From Lacisediminihabitans changchengi (lineage in GTDB: Bacteria; Actinomycetota; Actinomycetes; Actinomycetales; Microbacteriaceae), in the NCBI RefSeq assembly GCF_016634425.1, contig NZ_JAEPES010000001.1:248001-312000 (forward strand): a DNA stretch of 64,000 nucleotides. The letters are read 5' to 3'. A program made the translations under genes and the position numbers. Below the pieces are notes generated by a model. The model was not told where the DNA came from. It was given only the letters and a program-made list of their open reading frames with translations, and searched no databases. The first letter of the stretch is position 1. Every line of letters begins with the position of its first letter. Positions 1 through 7,705 of the stretch are shown piece after piece.

Positions 1-317
1 AGCTCGTTCTTGCGCCAGGCCTGGTTGAAGAAGGTGAGCGTGAGCACATCTGTGCCGTCACTGATCGTCACCTCGAGGATGGAGCCTCGCTTGGCCTGCA
101 TGGTGCGCTCCCGCACGTCGACGACCTCGGCCACGATCGTGACGCTCTCGTCGATGGAGAGTTGGGCGAGGGCCGTCAGCTCACCGCGCAGTGCATAACG
201 ACGCGGATAGTGGCTGAGCAGGTCGCCGACGGTGGCCAGCCCGAGGCCCTTCTGCAGCGCGGTCGCGGTGCGGGGACCGACGGAGACGCTGAGCTTGGCG
301 TCGAGCGGGGAGTCCAC
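1..317 (-). CDS. recG: ATP-dependent DNA helicase RecG, N-terminal part (runs off window)
   Basis: The first 105 codons of RecG, the helicase that remodels stalled replication forks and Holliday junctions, are present; the rest lies beyond the left edge. The family's entry segment VGDLLSHYPRRY is seen at about residues 30-41, followed by an OB-fold-like stretch (wedge domain) ending TLTFFNQAWRKNE at the window edge. The helicase motor is not in view. The GTG start at 317 is chosen because the RecG alignment begins directly after it; the only purine-rich stretch (AAGGG) abuts the codon, so the start is tentative. Its position beyond corA, rsmD and thiL on the chromosome matches the usual actinobacterial neighbourhood. 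Confidence 0.85.
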   Translation of the reverse strand, partial: MDSPLDAKLSVSVGPRTATALQKGLGLATVGDLLSHYPRRYALRGELTALAQLSIDESVTIVAEVVDVRERTMQAKRGSILEVTISDGTDVLTLTFFNQAWRKNE

Positions 318-365
318 CCCTTGAGGCTACCTGCGACGACCGACACGCCCGTCATGAGTCGGCAG

Positions 366-1523
366 CTATAGCCACTTCTTGCCCTTGAAGATCGAGTAGA
401 GGGTCACGGCGACGACGAGCATCAGCCCGATCGCGACCGGGTAGCCGAATTCCCACATCAGCTCGGGCATTATTCGAAAGTTCATGCCGTAGATGCCGGA
501 GATGATCGAGGGGGCGAAGAGGATGGCTGCCCAGGCCGAGATCTTGCGGGCCTCCACCGCCTGCCGGTTGCTCGCCTCGGTGACCCGCTGCATGTCCTCG
601 TTCTGACGTTGACCGACCAGTGTGCCGTTGACGGTCAGAATGTCGCGCAGCAGGATGCGGAACTCCTCCACCCGATCGGTGATGCTCGCCACGTGGTCGG
701 CGACGTCGCGCAGATACTGCTGAAGCTCGACCTCGATCTTGTACTTCTCGAACCCTTTGGTCAGGGTGGTCAGGATGTCGACCAGGGGACGCGCGGCGCG
801 CTCGAAGTCGATCACCTCACGCGACAGCTCGTAGATGCGCCGCGAGACCTGCGGGTCACCGTCGAACACCTGCGTCTCGATCTCATCGATGTCGTTGGCC
901 AGACCGGCGACCACCGGTGCATAGCCGTCGACCACGGCGTCCAGGATCGCGTAGAGCACCGCCTCGGTGCCGCGCGCGAGCAGCTCCGGTGTCTGCTCCA
1001 GCCGTCGGCGCACGATGCTGAGGTCGGGTGACTCGCTGTGGCGCACGGTGATGACGAAGTTCGGGCCGATGAAGACGTGGAGTTCGCCGAACTCCACCTC
1101 TTCCTCCACCTCCACGTAGCGGGCGGCGCGCAGCACCACGAACAGGGTGTCGCCGTAGCGCTCGATCTTTGGACGCTGATGCGCGACGATCGCGTCCTCC
1201 ACGGCGAGCTCGTGCAGCCCGAACTCGCGGGCGAGCGAGCTGATCTCCTCCGGCGTCGGGCGGTACAGGCCGATCCAGGCCATGGCATCCGGTGCGGCGT
1301 CGAGGGCGGCGTAGGTGTCTGACAGGTTCTTGGGGCTGGCGATGCGCTTGCCGTCGCGGTACACGGCGTCGGCGATGAGGCTCGAGCGATGCTCCGAGCG
1401 CTCGGGCTCGAGCTGGAGTTGCGCTGTCTCGAGGGCGGGCCGCTTCAGCCGCGGGGTGAGCGCGCGAAAGGGCTTGCGGAAGTCTGGTGCCATGCCGCCA
1501 CGGTAGACCCGCGGGGTGAACAT
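366..1523 (-). CDS. corA: CorA family divalent metal (Mg2+/Co2+) channel
   Basis: Magnesium/cobalt transporter of the CorA (2-TM-GxN) family, acting in the cytoplasmic membrane as a pentamer. The 385-residue product has a long cytoplasmic N-terminal domain with acidic and coiled-coil helices and two C-terminal membrane helices; the first ends in the hallmark GIYGMNF selectivity motif and the second is followed by the basic tail FKGKKWL. The ATG at 1523 is preferred because GGGAG lies 6 nt upstream; a GTG at 1538 would add five residues but has no ribosome site. It is divergent from rsmD with only 44 bp between the starts. Length and motif are normal for the family. Confidence 0.9.
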   Translation of the reverse strand: MFTPRVYRGGMAPDFRKPFRALTPRLKRPALETAQLQLEPERSEHRSSLIADAVYRDGKRIASPKNLSDTYAALDAAPDAMAWIGLYRPTPEEISSLAREFGLHELAVEDAIVAHQRPKIERYGDTLFVVLRAARYVEVEEEVEFGELHVFIGPNFVITVRHSESPDLSIVRRRLEQTPELLARGTEAVLYAILDAVVDGYAPVVAGLANDIDEIETQVFDGDPQVSRRIYELSREVIDFERAARPLVDILTTLTKGFEKYKIEVELQQYLRDVADHVASITDRVEEFRILLRDILTVNGTLVGQRQNEDMQRVTEASNRQAVEARKISAWAAILFAPSIISGIYGMNFRIMPELMWEFGYPVAIGLMLVVAVTLYSIFKGKKWL

Positions 1524-1567
1524 CCGTCGCTCCCACACGCAATCCTGATGCCGCTACCGTGGAGACG

Positions 1568-2146
1568 ATGACACGCATAATCTCCGGGTTCGCCGGCTCG
1601 ATCACTCTGGGCACTCCGGGCAACGGCACCCGCCCGACCAGCGACCGGGTGCGCGAGGCGATCTTCTCCGCTCTCGACGCCCGCGGAGTGCTCGATGGAG
1701 CCCGCGTGCTCGACCTGTACGCCGGGTCAGGTGCGCTCGGTCTGGAGGCCGCCAGCCGCGGTGCTTCGCGGGTGCTGCTCGTCGAGCGCAGCCTTCCCGC
1801 CACCCAGACCAGCCGCAAGAACGCCGCACTGGTGCTGCGGCAGGCACCGAAAGGGTCGACCCTCACGATCGACGTGAGCAGCCAGCCGGTGCAGTCGTTC
1901 CTGTCGTCGAATCTGGCGGAGTGGGATGTCGTCATGCTCGACCCGCCGTACGACCTGGGCGAGATCGAGCTCATGCACAATCTCGCGGTGCTGGTGCCGC
2001 GCCTCGCTCCGGATGCCGTGGTGCTGGTGGAGCGCAGCTCCCGATCCCCCGAACCGGCCTGGCCCGAGGGGCTCGAGCTCGACCGTCGCAAAGACTACGG
2101 CGACACGACGCTGTGGTGGGCGTCGCCCACACCGCCGGTTGAGTAG
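1568..2146 (+). CDS. rsmD: 16S rRNA (guanine(966)-N2)-methyltransferase RsmD
   Basis: SAM-dependent methyltransferase that modifies G966 of 16S rRNA during 30S assembly. The 192-residue protein shows the N-terminal TRIISG segment, the GTRPTSDRVREAIFSAL motif, the SAM-binding loop LDLYAGSGALGLEA and the catalytic DPPY motif (MLDPPYDL). The ATG at 1568 is favoured over the GTG at 1559 because most family members begin MTRII and because a -10-like TACCGT (1555-1560) lies exactly 7 nt upstream, suggesting a leaderless message. The last two codons and stop (GTT GAG TAG) coincide with the first bases of a dispersed intergenic repeat, so the Val-Glu tail is probably repeat-derived. Confidence 0.92.
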   Translation: MTRIISGFAGSITLGTPGNGTRPTSDRVREAIFSALDARGVLDGARVLDLYAGSGALGLEAASRGASRVLLVERSLPATQTSRKNAALVLRQAPKGSTLTIDVSSQPVQSFLSSNLAEWDVVMLDPPYDLGEIELMHNLAVLVPRLAPDAVVLVERSSRSPEPAWPEGLELDRRKDYGDTTLWWASPTPPVE

Positions 2147-2236
2147 GCCGCGACGAAGGAGCAGCCGTATCGAAACCCATCACGCGGCGGGCCTCGATAC
2201 GCGTCCTCGCGCGGGCGCTCAGGCGCTACTCGAACG
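2137..2236. repeat. Dispersed intergenic inverted repeat, copy A
   Basis: Imperfect inverted repeat between convergent rsmD and thiL. The left arm begins GGTTGAGTAGGCCGCGACG and includes CGTATCGAAACCC; the right arm includes GGGCCTCGATACGCGTCC and ends near CGCTACTCGAAC. Related copies lie at 3793, 33323 and 47023. The left end provides the stop codon of rsmD. Such elements are common between genes in Microbacteriaceae; they could fold into a bidirectional terminator-like hairpin, though no T-tract is present. Confidence 0.85.
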
Positions 2237-2245
2237 GCGGAGGGG

Positions 2246-3238
2246 TCAACCGGCGGCGCTATCCCACTCGCGATACGGATCCCAGCCGCCGGACTTCTCC
2301 AGCGGAACACCGGCGACCAGTACACCGCTTCCGGCGATCGCTCGCCCGATAACGCGGAACTCCGCCGGAATTTCCGCGCCCGGGGGAAATGCCGCGAGCA
2401 GGGAGTGATCCTCCCCGCCGAACAGAGCCTCCGCCGTCGGCAACGGGTCGAGGTCGATCGCCAGGCCGCTGGCGCTCGCCATGCGCCCGGCATCCAGGGC
2501 GAGGCCGTCAGACAGGTCGAGCATGGCGGTCGCTCCGGCGATGGCCGCGATCGGTCCTGCGGCGATCGGCGGCTGCGGAGCGAGTTGAGCGGCGGTGCTC
2601 GCACGAAGGGATTCGGCGAGCCGGGCATCCGGAATCCCGTCGGCGTCGACGGCCCCCTCGAACAGCAGGCGGAGGGCAGCGGCCGACTCCCCCAGCACGC
2701 CGGCGACGGCGATCACGTCACCGACCCGAGCTCCCGAGCGGAGCACCGGGGTGCGGCCCTCGAGGTCGCCGAACGCGGTCACGGCGATGGTCAACGTCGG
2801 CGAGACCGACAGGTCGCCGCCGACGACACCGCAGCCGGGAGCGAGATCCGCACATCCGTCGCGCAGACCGTCGGCGATGCCCTCCAGCAGCGCAACCGGG
2901 GAGTCGGCGGGGGCAGCAATGGCCACGACCAGGGCGGTGGGCACGGCGCCCATAGCAGCGACATCCGCGAGGTTGGAGGCGGCTGCCTTCCAGCCGAGAT
3001 CGTGGGGCGTAGACCAGGCCAGCCGAAAGTCGGGTCCGTGGATCATCATGTCGGTGGTGACGACGTAGCGGCCGTCGGGGGCAGCGACCACTGCGGCGTC
3101 ATCGCCGGGGCCGAGCAGCTGCGCGGAGGCGGCCGGGAGCCGCGGAAAGATGCGGGCGAGCACAGCACTCTCGCCGACATCACCCAGGGTGTCGTCACCT
3201 TCTGGAGATCCGGCAGGCGCACTCTGGGGCTTCGTCAC
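2246..3238 (-). CDS. thiL: Thiamine-monophosphate kinase ThiL
   Basis: Phosphorylates thiamine monophosphate to thiamine diphosphate, the last step of cofactor synthesis. The 330-residue product carries the family's N-terminal LLGPGDDAAVV metal/ATP loop, the TTDMMIHGPDFR segment, NLADVAAMGA and GCGVVGGDLSVSP, and the later TAMLDLSDGLALDAGRMA motif, in the order expected for ThiL/PurM-like kinases. The GTG at 3238 is chosen because the family homology begins about 15 residues later and because a -10-like TACCGT lies 8 nt upstream on the minus strand, so the message is probably leaderless. The next gene, DUF3515, is divergent with 25 bp between starts and an overlapping promoter. No TPP riboswitch was seen upstream. 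Confidence 0.92.
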   Translation of the reverse strand: MTKPQSAPAGSPEGDDTLGDVGESAVLARIFPRLPAASAQLLGPGDDAAVVAAPDGRYVVTTDMMIHGPDFRLAWSTPHDLGWKAAASNLADVAAMGAVPTALVVAIAAPADSPVALLEGIADGLRDGCADLAPGCGVVGGDLSVSPTLTIAVTAFGDLEGRTPVLRSGARVGDVIAVAGVLGESAAALRLLFEGAVDADGIPDARLAESLRASTAAQLAPQPPIAAGPIAAIAGATAMLDLSDGLALDAGRMASASGLAIDLDPLPTAEALFGGEDHSLLAAFPPGAEIPAEFRVIGRAIAGSGVLVAGVPLEKSGGWDPYREWDSAAG

Positions 3239-3266
3239 AGTCGACAACGGTAGCCTGAATACGATG
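3236..3266. promoter_or_regulatory. Overlapping divergent leaderless promoters of thiL and the DUF3515 gene
   Basis: Only 25 bp separate the two start codons. On the plus strand TAGCCT (3251-3256) is followed by 7 nt and the ATG at 3264. On the minus strand TACCGT (3252-3247) is followed by 8 nt and the GTG at 3238. The two -10-like hexamers share two base pairs, leaving no room for ribosome binding sites, so both messages should start at or next to their initiation codons. No good -35 is visible for either. Confidence 0.5.
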
Positions 3267-3788
3267 AGATCCGCCGCCCGCACCCGACTGCTGCCGTCAC
3301 TGCTACTCGCTCCCCTGTTGCTGCTGACACTGGCCGCCTGCACCCCCACCGTCGCGCTCGAACCGGCGGCGGATGCCACCAACCCGAAGTGTGCGGACGT
3401 GATCGTGCACCTCCCCACTGCCGTCGCCACCTACCCCATCCGCCAGACGGACGCCCAGGCAACCAGCGCCTGGGGCAACCCGGCCTCGGTGCTGCTGCGC
3501 TGTGGTGTGGCGCAGACCGGCCCGACCGCCGACCTCTGCTATTCGGTGAAGGGTATCGACTGGGTCGAGGATTCGAGCCGTAAGCCCACCTATGTGTACA
3601 CGACGTTCGGCCGCAAGCCCGCCGTGCAGGTGGTGATCGACTCGAAGCTGACGGATGGCCAGGGCACGATCATCCTCGACGCGCTGGCCGACGCGGTCGG
3701 CTACATCAAGCAGGACGAGCACGTTTGCACGACGGTGATCGATCCATACAAAAACGCCCCCAGCCCGACGCCGACTCCCTCGCCGTAA
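3264..3788 (+). CDS. DUF3515 family lipoprotein
   Basis: Predicted exported lipoprotein of unknown function, 174 residues. An N-terminal signal peptide has a basic start (MRSAARTR), a leucine-rich core and a lipobox LAAC with the lipidated Cys at about residue 23. The mature part holds conserved Cys residues (KCADVIVHLP, LRCGVAQ, DLCYSVKGIDWV, HVCTTVIDPY), which may form disulfides, and ends in a Pro/Ser/Thr-rich tail. The family sits beside gpsA/ddl and thiL in many actinobacteria, on the opposite strand as here. Start choice rests on the signal peptide and on the leaderless -10 (TAGCCT) 7 nt upstream. The context suggests an envelope role, but none is proven. Confidence 0.88.
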   Translation: MRSAARTRLLPSLLLAPLLLLTLAACTPTVALEPAADATNPKCADVIVHLPTAVATYPIRQTDAQATSAWGNPASVLLRCGVAQTGPTADLCYSVKGIDWVEDSSRKPTYVYTTFGRKPAVQVVIDSKLTDGQGTIILDALADAVGYIKQDEHVCTTVIDPYKNAPSPTPTPSP

Positions 3789-3792
3789 CGCT

Positions 3793-3887
3793 GGTCGAGT
3801 AGCAATCGCGCGACCACCGCGGGCGGGTTTCGATACTCGTCCTCGTCCCTCGGGAGCTACTCAACCGACGAAAGCACCTACTCGACC
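3793..3887. repeat. Dispersed intergenic inverted repeat, copy B
   Basis: Same family as copy A, between convergent DUF3515 and gpsA genes. Left end GGTCGAGTAG at 3793; right part GGTTTCGATACTCGTCCTCG and two successive right ends, GCTACTCAACC (3856-3866) and CTACTCGACC (3878-3887). The last supplies the reverse-strand stop codon of gpsA. The copy occupies the place where ddl would be expected. Confidence 0.8.
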
Positions 3888-4924
3888 AGCGGGAGGACCT
3901 TGCCGGAGTCGGTGTCGGTGGTGAGGTGTGGCGCGATGTCCCGTGGGTCCATGGTGCCGGCGAGCACCTCGGCGACCTGCGACACGATCGGCATGTCGAC
4001 ACCCTTCGCCTGGGCGAGCTCCAGAACGGGAGCGACCGACGACAGACCCTCGGCAGTCTGGTTCATCTGCTTGACGACATCGGTGAAGCTGTAGCCCTGG
4101 CCGAGCAGTCGGCCGGCCGTGTTGTTGCGCGAAAGCGACGACTCGCAGGTCGCGATGAGGTCACCGAGCCCCGCGAGGCCCGACAGCGTCTGCGGCAGTC
4201 CGCCGTACGCGACCGCGAAATCCGTCATCTCCACCAGCCCGCGCGTGATGATCGAGGCCTTCGTGTTCTCGCCGTACCCCACCCCGTCCACGATGCCGAT
4301 GGCCACGGCGATGAGGTTCTTGAGCACTCCGCCGAACTCGGTGCCGATGACATCCGTGTTCACGAACGAGCGAAAGTACGGGTTGGTCGCAATGGTCGCG
4401 ACCGTGGTGGCCGTCTCCAGCGAGCTCGACGCGACGACCGCCGCGGTCGGCTGCTCCTTCGCGATCTCGAGCGCCAGGTTGGGGCCGGATGCGACGGCCA
4501 CGAGGTCGGGATGGATCTCCAGCTCCTGACCGATCACCTCGCTCATCCGAAAACGGGTGTCCTTCTCGACGCCCTTCATCAGGCTGACCACGATGGCACC
4601 CTGCGGGATGAGCGTGCGCACGGCTCTGAGGTTCTCGCGCAGGCTCTGGCTCGGCACCGACAGGAACACGATCTCGGCCCCGTCGAGCACGTCGGTCAAA
4701 CGCGAGCTCGACCACAGGTTGCGCGGCAGGTTGATGCCGGGCAGGTAGTCGCTGTTGCGCTTCGATTCGGAGATCTCGCGGGCGAGCTCGGCGCGACGTG
4801 CCCAGATGGCGACATCCGCTCCACCGTCGGCGAGGACTTTGGCGAATGTCGTGCCCCAGCTGCCGGCGCCCAGCACCGCGACCCGGCGCGCCCCCGGCTG
4901 GGGAATGCGGATCGGCATGGTCAT
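3878..4924 (-). CDS. gpsA: NAD(P)H-dependent glycerol-3-phosphate dehydrogenase GpsA
   Basis: Reduces dihydroxyacetone phosphate to sn-glycerol 3-phosphate, the backbone for phospholipids. The 348-residue protein has an N-terminal Rossmann motif VAVLGAGSWGTTFAKVL, the LMKGVEKDT segment, and the C-terminal domain with EFGGVLKNLIAVAIGI (catalytic Lys) and GLAGLGDLIATCESSLSRN, all typical. The ATG at 4924 (MTMPIRIP) lies 8 bp after the plsC stop, with a GAGCAA purine stretch upstream. It is the last gene of the leuC-leuD-murA-plsC-gpsA run. The C-terminal Leu-Val-Glu-stop is encoded in the end of repeat copy B, hinting that the repeat set the present 3' end. Confidence 0.94.
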   Translation of the reverse strand: MTMPIRIPQPGARRVAVLGAGSWGTTFAKVLADGGADVAIWARRAELAREISESKRNSDYLPGINLPRNLWSSSRLTDVLDGAEIVFLSVPSQSLRENLRAVRTLIPQGAIVVSLMKGVEKDTRFRMSEVIGQELEIHPDLVAVASGPNLALEIAKEQPTAAVVASSSLETATTVATIATNPYFRSFVNTDVIGTEFGGVLKNLIAVAIGIVDGVGYGENTKASIITRGLVEMTDFAVAYGGLPQTLSGLAGLGDLIATCESSLSRNNTAGRLLGQGYSFTDVVKQMNQTAEGLSSVAPVLELAQAKGVDMPIVSQVAEVLAGTMDPRDIAPHLTTDTDSGKVLPLVE

Positions 4925-4932
4925 CGTGTTGC

Positions 4933-5703
4933 TCAAAATCGCCCGATCTCGCTCTGGTTGTGTTCGGCGGGGTCCCACAGTTTCGCGGGCGGCGTCTCGC
5001 CACGCAGCTCACCGAGAAGTGCCGCGATGTCGTGCATCAGCAGCGTCGTCGCCTCCGTGAGCATCGTCGAATCGAAGGGTCGTCCGCGAAAGGCAGACAG
5101 GTCGACCGGGTCACCGAACTTGACCGTGACGGTGTGCCGGGGAAACGGGTGGAAGCCTTTGCCGTAGCGCGGCATGATCTGCTGGTCGCCCCAGTGCGCG
5201 ACCGGAATGAGGGGGATGTCGGCCTCGAGAGCGATTCGGACTGCACCGAGCTTGCCCCGCATCGGCCACAGGTCGGGGTCGCGGGTCAGCGAACCCTCCG
5301 GGTAGACGATTACGGCGAGGCCCTCCTCGGCGATCTTGCGGCCGGCGGCGAGCGGATCGGAGGTGCGGTCGGTGCCGGTGCGCTCGACCGGCACCTGGCC
5401 GGACTTGCGCAGCATCCAACCCACGAACGGGATGCGGAAGAGCGAAGCCTTGGCCAGGAAGCGCGGGGCACGGCCCAGCTTCCAGACCACCCGACCGATG
5501 ACCACCGGGTCGATCTCGGTGAAGTGGTTCGGCGCCAGCACGAACGCCCCGGTGTTGGGCATCTTGTCGCCGTCGACGATCACGAACCTGGTGAAGACCT
5601 CGAACACCGGGATGACCGCGCCCGCGATGAACCGGAAGACCGCCGTCTTCTCAGAACGGGTCTTCCCTGGACTGGTCTTCTGTGGCTTCGGAGCTGTGCC
5701 CAC
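4933..5703 (-). CDS. plsC: 1-acyl-sn-glycerol-3-phosphate acyltransferase (PlsC family)
   Basis: Transfers an acyl chain to lysophosphatidic acid (or a related acceptor) at the inner face of the membrane. The 256-residue protein contains the acyltransferase box NHFTEIDP (HX4D), a second block GRAPRFLAKASLF, the acyl-acceptor block VYPEGSLTRDPDLWP (EGS in place of the usual EGT) and VPVAHWGDQQI, in standard order. A hydrophobic segment AVFRFIAGAVIPVFEVFTRFV precedes the HX4D box. The GTG at 5703 is selected because it starts 7 bp after the murA stop with AAGG upstream and because sequence before it is frame-shadow of murA. Placement before gpsA links the two phospholipid steps. Confidence 0.88.
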   Translation of the reverse strand: MGTAPKPQKTSPGKTRSEKTAVFRFIAGAVIPVFEVFTRFVIVDGDKMPNTGAFVLAPNHFTEIDPVVIGRVVWKLGRAPRFLAKASLFRIPFVGWMLRKSGQVPVERTGTDRTSDPLAAGRKIAEEGLAVIVYPEGSLTRDPDLWPMRGKLGAVRIALEADIPLIPVAHWGDQQIMPRYGKGFHPFPRHTVTVKFGDPVDLSAFRGRPFDSTMLTEATTLLMHDIAALLGELRGETPPAKLWDPAEHNQSEIGRF

Positions 5704-5710
5704 CGCGCGA

Positions 5711-7093
5711 TCAGCCTTCGAAGACGAAGTCCGCGCCGAGAACGGCGAGCTTGTCGACGAAGTGCTCATAGCCCCGGCTGATGATGCCGACGTTGCTGAT
5801 GGTCGACTGCCCCTCGGCGGTGAGCGCCGCGATGAGGTAGCTGAAGCCGCCGCGCAGGTCGGGAACGCGAACATCCGCCCCCGTGAGTTTGGTCGGGCCG
5901 GTGATGACCGCCGCCTGCTCGAAGTCGCGACGGGCGACCCTCCGCGGGTGGTCGGGAAGACCCTGCTTGTGCACGACGATGTTCGCGCCCATCTCGTTGA
6001 GCGCCTCGGTGAAGCCGAAGCGGTCTTCGTAGACGGTCTCGTGCACGATCGAGATGCCCGGCGCCTGGGTGAGGGCCACGATCAGCGGCTGCTGCCAGTC
6101 CGTCATAAAGCCGGGGTGGACATCCGTCTCGATGGTGACCGGCTTGAGCTCGCCGCCCGGGTGGTAGAAGCGGATGCCGTCCTCTTCCACATCGAAGGCG
6201 CCGCCGACCTTGCGGAAGACGTTGAGGAAGGTCATCAGCTCGGACTGCTGCGCGCCCTCCACGAAGATGTCGCCGTGGGTGGCGAGTGCCGCCGCCGCCC
6301 AGCTGGCGACCTCGTTGCGATCGAACAGCGCGCGGTGCTTGTAGCCCTCGAGGCGATCGACACCCTCGATCAGGATGACGCGGTTCGGCTCGACCGAGAT
6401 GATCGCGCCCATCTTCTGCAGGATGGCGATGAGATCCATGATCTCGGGCTCGATGGCCGCGTTCGTCAGCTCCGTGGTGCCCTTGGCGCGAACGGCCGAG
6501 AGCAGAACCTGCTCCGTGGCGCCGACGCTCGGGTACGGGAGGTGGATGTTCGCGCCGTGCAGTCCGTCGGGGGCGGTGATGTAGATGCCCTCGTAGCTCT
6601 TGTCGACGATGGCACCCATCGCGCGGAGCGCGTCGAGGTGGAAGTCGATCGGACGGTCGCCGATGCGGCAGCCGCCGAGGTCGGGGATGCGTGCCTCGCC
6701 GAGCCGGTTGAGCAGCGGACCGCAGAACAGGATGGGGATACGGCTCGAGCCGGCGTGCGCATCGATTTCGGCGAAGTGCGCCTTCTCGACGTTGCTGGTG
6801 TCGAAACGCAGTTCACCGGGGGCCGGGCTCGAGACCTTGACGCCGTAGACCTCGAGAAGCCCGCGAACGACCTGAACGTCGCTGATGTCGGGAACGTCGC
6901 GCAGAATGCTCGGGGTTTCTCCTAGCAGCGCCGCAACCATCGCCTTGGTGGCGAGGTTCTTCGCCCCGCGGACCGAGATCCGGCCCTTCAGCGGGTTGCC
7001 ACCGGTGATCGTAATCTTGTCAGACTTCAATCCCACGCGAGCGCCCGCCTTCAGTGCGTCCCTGGCCTGTGCATCGGTCGCGATGGAGTTCAT
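5711..7093 (-). CDS. murA: UDP-N-acetylglucosamine 1-carboxyvinyltransferase MurA
   Basis: Adds enolpyruvate to UDP-GlcNAc, the first committed step of peptidoglycan synthesis in the cytoplasm. The 460-residue product has the N-terminal GRISVRGAKN entry motif and the catalytic loop PDLGGCRIGDRPIDFHL with the nucleophilic, fosfomycin-target Cys at about residue 142. The C-terminal half contains TDWQQPLIVALTQA and the DLRGGFSYLIAAL motif. It is some 40 residues longer than enterobacterial MurA, mainly from an N-terminal extension of about 24 residues. The ATG abuts the leuD stop (TGAATG), so translation is probably coupled within the operon. Confidence 0.93.
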   Translation of the reverse strand: MNSIATDAQARDALKAGARVGLKSDKITITGGNPLKGRISVRGAKNLATKAMVAALLGETPSILRDVPDISDVQVVRGLLEVYGVKVSSPAPGELRFDTSNVEKAHFAEIDAHAGSSRIPILFCGPLLNRLGEARIPDLGGCRIGDRPIDFHLDALRAMGAIVDKSYEGIYITAPDGLHGANIHLPYPSVGATEQVLLSAVRAKGTTELTNAAIEPEIMDLIAILQKMGAIISVEPNRVILIEGVDRLEGYKHRALFDRNEVASWAAAALATHGDIFVEGAQQSELMTFLNVFRKVGGAFDVEEDGIRFYHPGGELKPVTIETDVHPGFMTDWQQPLIVALTQAPGISIVHETVYEDRFGFTEALNEMGANIVVHKQGLPDHPRRVARRDFEQAAVITGPTKLTGADVRVPDLRGGFSYLIAALTAEGQSTISNVGIISRGYEHFVDKLAVLGADFVFEG

Positions 7094-7705
7094 TCAGTTA
7101 CCTGCAGTCTGTCGTTCGGGAATCGTTCGCGGACGCCAGCTTTCGCGGCGAGCCTCGAACTCGGTGATGTGCGCTTCGTCGCGCAAGGTGAGGCCGATGT
7201 CATCGAGGCCTTCGAGGAGCCGCCATCTAGTGTATTCATCGATCTCGAACGAGGCTGTGTGATCCCCGATGGTGACCGTCTTGCCGACGAGATCGACCGT
7301 TGCTTCGATGCCGGGATTCGCCCGGATCGCCGCCCAGGCCGCCTCGAGGGTCTCTTCACTGATCTGCCCGGTGAGCAGACCCTGCTTGCCCGAGTTTCCC
7401 CGGAAGATGTCGCCGAAGCGGGGACTCAGCACCACGTCGAAGCCGTAGTCGCGCAGAGCCCAGACGGCGTGCTCGCGGCTGGACCCTGTGCCGAAGTCGG
7501 GCCCGGCGAACAAAACGCGAGCGCCGGCGAAGGCTGGCTGGTTGAGCACGAAGTCGGGATCCTGACGCCAGGCGTAGAACAGGGCGTCTTCGAAGCCCGT
7601 CTTGGTGACCCGCTTGAGGAAGACCGCGGGGATGATCTGATCGGTGTCGACGTTTGCCCGCTCGAGCGGTACGGCGACGCCGGTGACGACGGATACCTTT
7701 TCCAT
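7094..7705 (-). CDS. leuD: 3-isopropylmalate dehydratase small subunit LeuD
   Basis: Swivel-domain subunit of isopropylmalate isomerase, which works with LeuC in leucine synthesis. The 203-residue protein begins with the [21 protein letters not shown] segment family-wide and shows [22 protein letters not shown], the substrate-specificity and phosphate-loop region, plus [11 protein letters not shown]. Its ATG overlaps the leuC stop by one base (TAATG) and its own TGA directly precedes the murA ATG, so leuC, leuD and murA form one tightly coupled run. Length is typical. Confidence 0.95.
   Translation of the reverse strand: MEKVSVVTGVAVPLERANVDTDQIIPAVFLKRVTKTGFEDALFYAWRQDPDFVLNQPAFAGARVLFAGPDFGTGSSREHAVWALRDYGFDVVLSPRFGDIFRGNSGKQGLLTGQISEETLEAAWAAIRANPGIEATVDLVGKTVTIGDHTASFEIDEYTRWRLLEGLDDIGLTLRDEAHITEFEARRESWRPRTIPERQTAGN

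Noticed and set aside
3239..3263. TPP riboswitch upstream of thiL
   Set aside because: Only 25 bp separate thiL from its divergent neighbour; no room or signature for the RNA.
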